A DNA stretch of 8,910 nucleotides from Candidatus Bathyarchaeota archaeon (GTDB taxonomy: Archaea > Thermoproteota > Bathyarchaeia > Bathyarchaeales > Bathyarchaeaceae): NCBI GenBank assembly GCA_026014605.1, contig JAOZIC010000214.1, positions 10,151 through 19,060 of the forward strand. Direction: 5' to 3'. Below the pieces are notes generated by a model. That model ran no database searches and was not told the origin of the DNA. It saw only the letters and a program-made list of their open reading frames with translations. Positions 5,535 through 8,910 of the stretch are shown here, piece by piece. A program made the translations under genes and the position numbers. Numbering within the stretch: position 1 is the first letter of the stretch; every line of letters starts with the position of its first letter.

Positions 5535-6116
5535 CTAAATTATGAAATTCCAACCCGAACTATGACCATGCCAGAAAAACTCATGAAGCTCTCCTAGGCT
5601 TCTGAAACCAAAATTGTTCTTAATAGATTTACACAACTCATTAAAGTCTACATAGTCGTCAGCGTTTTTCACGTTCAACTCCACAAGCTGCCAATCAACA
5701 ACATGTGTCAGAAAATCTTCTATGCCGTTCACAACGTTTTCGTGGTAAATTGTGTATTCTTGGTTGTTAACTGCCGCAAGAAGCTGCGAAGCAATACACG
5801 CATTGAACCCTTTAAGATCAAGCACTGTTTGGAGTCTTTGTTTGAAGTCTCCGACTCCTAAGAAAAGGTCAAAAAGTTTGAGTTTTACTTCGTTGAAGTC
5901 GTTTTCTTTCAAAATGACATCCGCGTTTTGTTGTGAAACACTTTTGGGCAAAAACAGGTTGCTTAACAATAGTGTCTTAAATTCTTGGGGGGTCATGCTG
6001 ACCAGTTCTTCGGTTAGTTTTGGTTTAAGTTTCACTGAGCGGATGTCATGCCAGATTACGTCTGGGTAGTGGTATTCTGCTTTTCTGAACCGTTCAAGAA
6101 CCTCGTTAACGTTCAT
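5535..6116 (-). CDS. Uncharacterised protein with a helix-hairpin-helix / HhH-GPD-like stretch
   Basis: A 193-residue soluble, mostly helical protein starting at ATG 6114-6116. I do not recognise the family. The segment LKGFNACIASQLLAAV (101-116), followed by NNQEYTIYHENVVNGI, resembles the 'l.Gig..tAS.iLa..nP..y.i.D..v' pattern seen in HhH-GPD DNA-glycosylase-like proteins and in relatives attached to restriction systems. The usual catalytic Asp region appears here as YHENVV, with H125 and E126 at that place. The N-terminal part (WHDIRSVKLKPKL) and the aromatic/His-rich tail (HEFFWHGHSSGWNF, 178-191) have no assignment. No signal peptide, membrane segment or Cys cluster is seen. It lies 53 bases upstream of the RAM-domain gene on the same strand, so co-transcription is possible, and 64 bases downstream of hypD. 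A role in DNA handling is only a suggestion. Confidence 0.7.
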   Translation of the reverse strand: MNVNEVLERFRKAEYHYPDVIWHDIRSVKLKPKLTEELVSMTPQEFKTLLLSNLFLPKSVSQQNADVILKENDFNEVKLKLFDLFLGVGDFKQRLQTVLDLKGFNACIASQLLAAVNNQEYTIYHENVVNGIEDFLTHVVDWQLVELNVKNADDYVDFNELCKSIKNNFGFRSLGELHEFFWHGHSSGWNFII

Positions 6117-6180
6117 TACAAATCACTTCAAGAACGATTATTGTACAATTAACGGCGCTTTAAGTTAATATAAGCTTAGT

Positions 6181-7278
6181 TCAAAGTTTAGAAACCCTGT
6201 GCTTCGCCCAAATCCTGCAGGTTCCCTCGTTTGAAACCATACACGCACCCTTCGGAGCTTCAGGAGAACACTTCGTCAAATAGCTTGGACACTCAGGCGG
6301 CTTAATTTTTCCAATCATAACCAGATGACACAAACATCCCCTTAGTATGTCTCTGGAATCTTCGATATGCAAATCATACTTTTTACGGGCATCAAACGCC
6401 GAGTACTCTTCTTTCAAAGCCAACGCAGACATAGGAAGCCTTCCAAGCCCCCTCCAGTTACCGTCTGCAACATCAAACACCTGCTCCACCAACCTTTGCG
6501 CTTTAAGGTTGCCATCCCAAGTAACCACACGCTTATATTCGTTCTCAAGCCGTGCAACGCCCTCTTTCACCTGCTGTACTAGCATGTCCAACGCAAACAG
6601 GACATCCAGCGGTTCAAACCCAGCGGCAACAGTTGGCATATTGTATGATTTGGGAAAACCTTCGTAAGGTTTCAAACCCGTAATCGTGGCGACGTGACCC
6701 GCAGCAATAAAGCCGTCAATCTGCAAATCGCCAATACCCAACAGTAGCTCCATTGCAGGCGGAATCAAACGGTGAGAAACAAGAAAACTAAAGTTTTCAG
6801 GTGGATTGCTCAAAACTTCAACCGCAGTAGTCGGAGACGTGGTTTCAAACCCAACGGCAAAGAACACGAACTCTTTGTCTGGATTTTTCTTTGCCATTTC
6901 AATGGCGTCTCGTGGACTGTAGACTATTCTTACGTCTGCGCCTTCGGCTTTAGCCTGCTGAAGCGACGTTTTCGAGCCTGGAACACGAATCAAATCTCCA
7001 AAAGTGGTAACTGTTACACCTTTTTTTGCTAGTTCTATGGATTCGTCGATTTCTGCGGCGGGAAGAATACAAACTGGGCATCCTGGACCTGCAATAACTT
7101 CTACTGTTTCTGGAAGTAAACTTCTAAGCCCAAAATGTGTTATCGTCCACTCGTGGGTTCCGCAGACGTGACAAAACTTGGTTTTGTATTTTGGAGCATT
7201 CTTTTTGATGTGCTCGGCAACTTTTTTTGCCAGTTCGGGGTCGCGAAAATTTTGTGGGTCAACATTGTTTGCAGCCAT
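6181..7278 (-). CDS. hypD: HypD, hydrogenase maturation iron-sulfur protein
   Basis: HypD, with HypC, forms the scaffold on which Fe(CN)2CO is assembled before delivery to the hydrogenase large subunit; its [4Fe-4S] cluster supplies electrons. The 365-residue length is normal. Seen: C36-H-V-C39-G-T-H-E, the conserved CGTHE iron-binding motif; G64-P-G-C67-P-V-C70, the redox pair; and the C-terminal cluster region with C330, C337, C346 (GACMVS) and C354 (EGTC). No key residue appears to be missing. The ATG at 7276-7278 lies inside the end of hypA, giving a 20-base overlap, which points to coupled translation in a hypC-B-A-D operon. The next gene downstream begins after its own 64-base spacer and probably has a separate start. 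Confidence 0.97.
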   Translation of the reverse strand: MAANNVDPQNFRDPELAKKVAEHIKKNAPKYKTKFCHVCGTHEWTITHFGLRSLLPETVEVIAGPGCPVCILPAAEIDESIELAKKGVTVTTFGDLIRVPGSKTSLQQAKAEGADVRIVYSPRDAIEMAKKNPDKEFVFFAVGFETTSPTTAVEVLSNPPENFSFLVSHRLIPPAMELLLGIGDLQIDGFIAAGHVATITGLKPYEGFPKSYNMPTVAAGFEPLDVLFALDMLVQQVKEGVARLENEYKRVVTWDGNLKAQRLVEQVFDVADGNWRGLGRLPMSALALKEEYSAFDARKKYDLHIEDSRDILRGCLCHLVMIGKIKPPECPSYLTKCSPEAPKGACMVSNEGTCRIWAKHRVSKL

Positions 7279-7660
7279 TTTTGTCTTCCTGCTTGAGAAT
7301 TCTTATACTTGTTATTGTGCACTCTTTTCCTTCAACTATTTTTGCTGTTTGCCCACATTTAGGACATTGAAGAGTTGGAACAGGAATATGGTAAGCTGGG
7401 TCGTCCTTGATTTCTATGGTTCCCTTGTAGCCGCAGTTGTTGCATTCGATTTTGCCGTCTTTTTCTTCAACAATCAGCTTTGAGTCTTCTAGTATCGTGT
7501 CTTTGACCAGTATACCGTATGAAAATTTTATCTGGTCAACACCCAAAAACGACATCTTGCCAATAGTTAAATGAACTTCAGCAACCTTTTTCGCGTCATG
7601 CCTTTTTGCTTCTTCAAGCACGTTTTCAACGATTTGTGTTGCCATGGCAAGTTCATGCAT
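7259..7660 (-). CDS. hypA: HypA, hydrogenase nickel-incorporation protein
   Basis: HypA delivers nickel to the hydrogenase large subunit together with HypB. The 133-residue protein begins M-H2-E3-L, the family's nickel site, and carries a structural zinc site with C73-N-N-C76 and C99-P-K-C102, the long spacing between the pairs being typical of archaeal HypA. The tail (KNGCKQC) adds two further cysteines, C130 and C133, beyond the usual end; these could be an extra metal site or of no consequence. The ATG directly gives the MHE motif, which fixes the start. It follows hypB after 16 bases and overlaps hypD by 20 bases. Confidence 0.97.
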   Translation of the reverse strand: MHELAMATQIVENVLEEAKRHDAKKVAEVHLTIGKMSFLGVDQIKFSYGILVKDTILEDSKLIVEEKDGKIECNNCGYKGTIEIKDDPAYHIPVPTLQCPKCGQTAKIVEGKECTITSIRILKQEDKNGCKQC

Positions 7661-7676
7661 GTTTTATTCCCACAAA

Positions 7677-8363
7677 TTACAGTTCCATTGCCTTGATTAA
7701 CTCTTCAACCCCGTCCCCAGTTAAGGCGTTGGTTATCGCAACTTTCACGTCTGGTTTAATTTCTTTGACCTGACCTTCAAGCTGTTTGGGGTCAATTTTC
7801 ATGATTGGCGCCAAATCTTTTTTGTTAATAACCATCACGTCGGCGTTCATGAACGTAAACGGGTGCTTTAGTATCATGTAAGGTCCTTCTGTCACGCTTA
7901 CAACTACAACACGTTTTTCGGTTCCCAGCGGAAACTCGGCTGGGCATATCAGGTTGCCAACGTTTTCGATAATCAGCAAATCAATTTCATCCAAGTTGAT
8001 ACGCTCAAATGCCCGAGCAACAACGTTAGCGTCAAGGTGACATTCCCGTCCCGTGTTAATTGTAAGAACCTGTACGCCGTGGCGTCCGACGCGTTCGGCG
8101 TCTATTGTGGTTGTTAGGTCGCCTTTGAGGACTGCGATTTTGTATTTTGGTTTGAGTTTTTGAACAAGTTGTTCGATTAAACTGGTTTTTCCTGCACCAA
8201 TCGAACCCATGATGTCGATTGCTTTAACGTTATGTTTGGTTAATAGTTGCTTGTTTTTTTCGGCTAGCTGTTTGTTGAGTTCCAAAATGTTTGTTCCAGG
8301 CTTAACTTCAAGGGTTACTTCTTCGCCGTTGATTACATCTTTAGTGTTTGCCACTTTGGTCAC
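7677..8363 (-). CDS. hypB: HypB, GTPase for hydrogenase nickel insertion
   Basis: HypB uses GTP hydrolysis to drive nickel transfer through HypA. The 228-residue protein has the P-loop GSIGAGKTS at 53-61, the metal-binding C108-H109 in TGRECHLDAN and C140 in NLICP at the dimer interface, and the base-specificity motif NKKD at 180-183. The N-terminal 45 residues are helical and carry neither the His-rich nickel-storage stretch nor the CxxCGC motif found in some bacterial HypB. The start is GTG at 8361-8363, four bases after the hypC stop; no ATG suits, and the sequence from here aligns with what a full archaeal HypB needs. Any ribosome site is weak (AAAGAA), fitting translational coupling. Confidence 0.97.
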   Translation of the reverse strand: MTKVANTKDVINGEEVTLEVKPGTNILELNKQLAEKNKQLLTKHNVKAIDIMGSIGAGKTSLIEQLVQKLKPKYKIAVLKGDLTTTIDAERVGRHGVQVLTINTGRECHLDANVVARAFERINLDEIDLLIIENVGNLICPAEFPLGTEKRVVVVSVTEGPYMILKHPFTFMNADVMVINKKDLAPIMKIDPKQLEGQVKEIKPDVKVAITNALTGDGVEELIKAMEL

Positions 8364-8367
8364 TTCT

Positions 8368-8586
8368 TTATGTTTGCTCTAAAACTTCGCGCCAAGTATT
8401 CAGGCTTTCTTTGGCTGCTTTTTCGTCCATGGTTTGGATTGCGTATCCTGCGTGAACCAAAACGTAGTCGCCGACTTTGGCGTCTACCAACATAACGTTT
8501 ACTTCGCGGGCAACTCCCTGCCCAAAATCGACTTTGGCAACATCGCCGTTCACTTCAAGAATCTTTGCCGGAATCGCAAGACACAA
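8368..8586 (-). CDS. hypC: HypC, hydrogenase maturation chaperone
   Basis: HypC is the small chaperone that binds HypD and the large-subunit precursor and carries the Fe(CN)2CO unit through its N-terminal cysteine. The sequence reads CLAIPAKI, then a GDVAKVDFGQG beta-barrel core and the GDYVLVHAGYAIQTMDE stretch, all diagnostic. The family needs Cys directly after the initiator Met, so I place the start at TTG 8584-8586, giving MCLAIPAKI and 72 residues, and not at a TTG two codons earlier (8592). GGTGA lies six bases before the chosen TTG and supports it. hypB follows after four bases. It is the first gene of the tight hypC-B-A-D run. Confidence 0.95.
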   Translation of the reverse strand: MCLAIPAKILEVNGDVAKVDFGQGVAREVNVMLVDAKVGDYVLVHAGYAIQTMDEKAAKESLNTWREVLEQT

Positions 8587-8600
8587 CTTCAATCACCATT
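8587..8600 (-). promoter_or_regulatory. hypC: Ribosome site that decides the hypC start
   Basis: On the minus strand GGTGA followed by TTGAAG leads to the TTG at 8586, a normal spacing of six bases. For the earlier TTG at 8592 the same GGTGA would touch the start codon, so the site favours the downstream start that yields the required Met-Cys. Confidence 0.5.
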
Positions 8601-8655
8601 GCAGAGAACTTACAGAAAGTTCAAGTTTTGGATACTAAAAACTGTCTGAATACCC

Positions 8656-8669
8656 CTTTTATTTAACCT
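8656..8669 (-). promoter_or_regulatory. TATA-box promoter of the hypC-B-A-D operon
   Basis: The minus strand reads AGGTTAAATAAAAGGG, a BRE/TATA-like element centred near 8661 in the 108-base gap between hypF and hypC. Transcription would start near 8635 and leave a leader of about 50 bases before hypC. No riboswitch-like fold was noticed in that leader. Confidence 0.45.
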
Positions 8670-8694
8670 ATTGGTTTTCAACAAACCTTGCGTC

Positions 8695-8910
8695 TTATTG
8701 TTGGTTCTGGTTCTGTAAACCCACAACCACCGCTTGACCAAACGAGGTTCCACCATCACCCGCAGGAATCCGTGTGTGGACAAGAAACTTGAAGCCTTTT
8801 TCTTCTACAGTTTTTCGCATAGTTTCTGTGATGTGTTCGTTGTATGCAACGCCGCCAGAAAAACCAACATGTTTAACACCCAACTTTTCTGCTTGGTCAA
8901 CAGCCAACAA
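8695..8910 (-). CDS. hypF: HypF, carbamoyltransferase for hydrogenase CN ligands (C-terminal 71 residues only)
   Basis: Only the end of the gene is in the window; it continues past the right edge. The visible part carries HVGFSGGVAYNEH and the stretch IPAGDGGTSFGQA, which correspond to the C-terminal Kae1/YrdC-associated carbamoyltransferase domain of HypF (family patterns 'SGGV..N' and 'P..DGG...GQ'). HypF makes carbamoyl adenylate from carbamoyl phosphate and passes the carbamoyl group to the C-terminal Cys of HypE. The protein ends in a short Gln/Asn-rich tail (QNQNQQ). It lies 108 bases upstream of hypC on the same strand and probably shares regulation with it, though a separate promoter is visible in the gap. 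A Kae1 protein proper is less likely given the hyp neighbours. Confidence 0.9.
   Translation of the reverse strand: MLAVDQAEKLGVKHVGFSGGVAYNEHITETMRKTVEEKGFKFLVHTRIPAGDGGTSFGQAVVVGLQNQNQQ

Noticed and set aside
1..8910. CRISPR arrays, tRNA genes, insertion sequences or attachment sites
   Set aside because: No regularly spaced direct repeats, no tRNA TPsiC-arm-like motif in a cloverleaf context, no transposase and no terminal inverted repeats were seen by eye.
8695..8910. Kae1 (tRNA threonylcarbamoyladenosine) gene instead of hypF
   Set aside because: The SGGV and DGG..GQ motifs occur in both related families, but the hypC-B-A-D neighbours and the C-terminal position of the motifs fit HypF better.

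Overview
The window looks like a moderate-GC archaeal chromosome segment. The evidence is TATA-box/BRE-like promoters about 25 bases upstream of predicted transcript starts, frequent TTG and GTG start codons, an HdrA-type heterodisulfide reductase subunit beside a FwdF-like polyferredoxin, and a full set of [NiFe]-hydrogenase maturation genes. The style would suit an uncultured anaerobic lineage such as Bathyarchaeia, but that placement is inference; nothing here fixes the lineage.

Left part (1-2778, minus strand): a two-gene unit, polyferredoxin then hdrA, coupled by an 11-base overlap. hdrA runs off the left edge with its last ferredoxin motif cut. These are electron-transfer parts of an Hdr-type flavin-based complex. 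A divergent promoter region (about 2779-2875) separates this unit from hypE on the plus strand, which encodes the enzyme making the cyanide ligands of the [NiFe] site.

Middle part (4007-6180): an accessory block between hypE and the rest of the hyp genes. It holds a roughly 235-base stretch with its own TATA box and a long closing helix that I read as an unrecognised structured RNA. It also holds a membrane protein made only of the cation-diffusion-facilitator membrane domain, a stand-alone Lrp/AsnC-type ligand-binding (RAM) domain without a DNA-binding part, and an uncharacterised protein with a helix-hairpin-helix/glycosylase-like stretch.

Right part (6181-8910, minus strand): hypF (only its C-terminus is in the window), then hypC, hypB, hypA and hypD. 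The last four are tightly packed and probably form one operon with a promoter near 8660. HypF and HypE make the CN ligands, HypC and HypD assemble the Fe(CN)2CO unit, and HypA and HypB insert nickel. With HdrA and the polyferredoxin nearby, this suggests the cell runs a [NiFe] hydrogenase coupled to Hdr-type electron bifurcation, although no hydrogenase structural gene is in the window.

The item most worth following is the putative structured RNA at about 4194-4431. It does not show the signature motifs of RNase P RNA, SRP RNA or 5S rRNA that I looked for.
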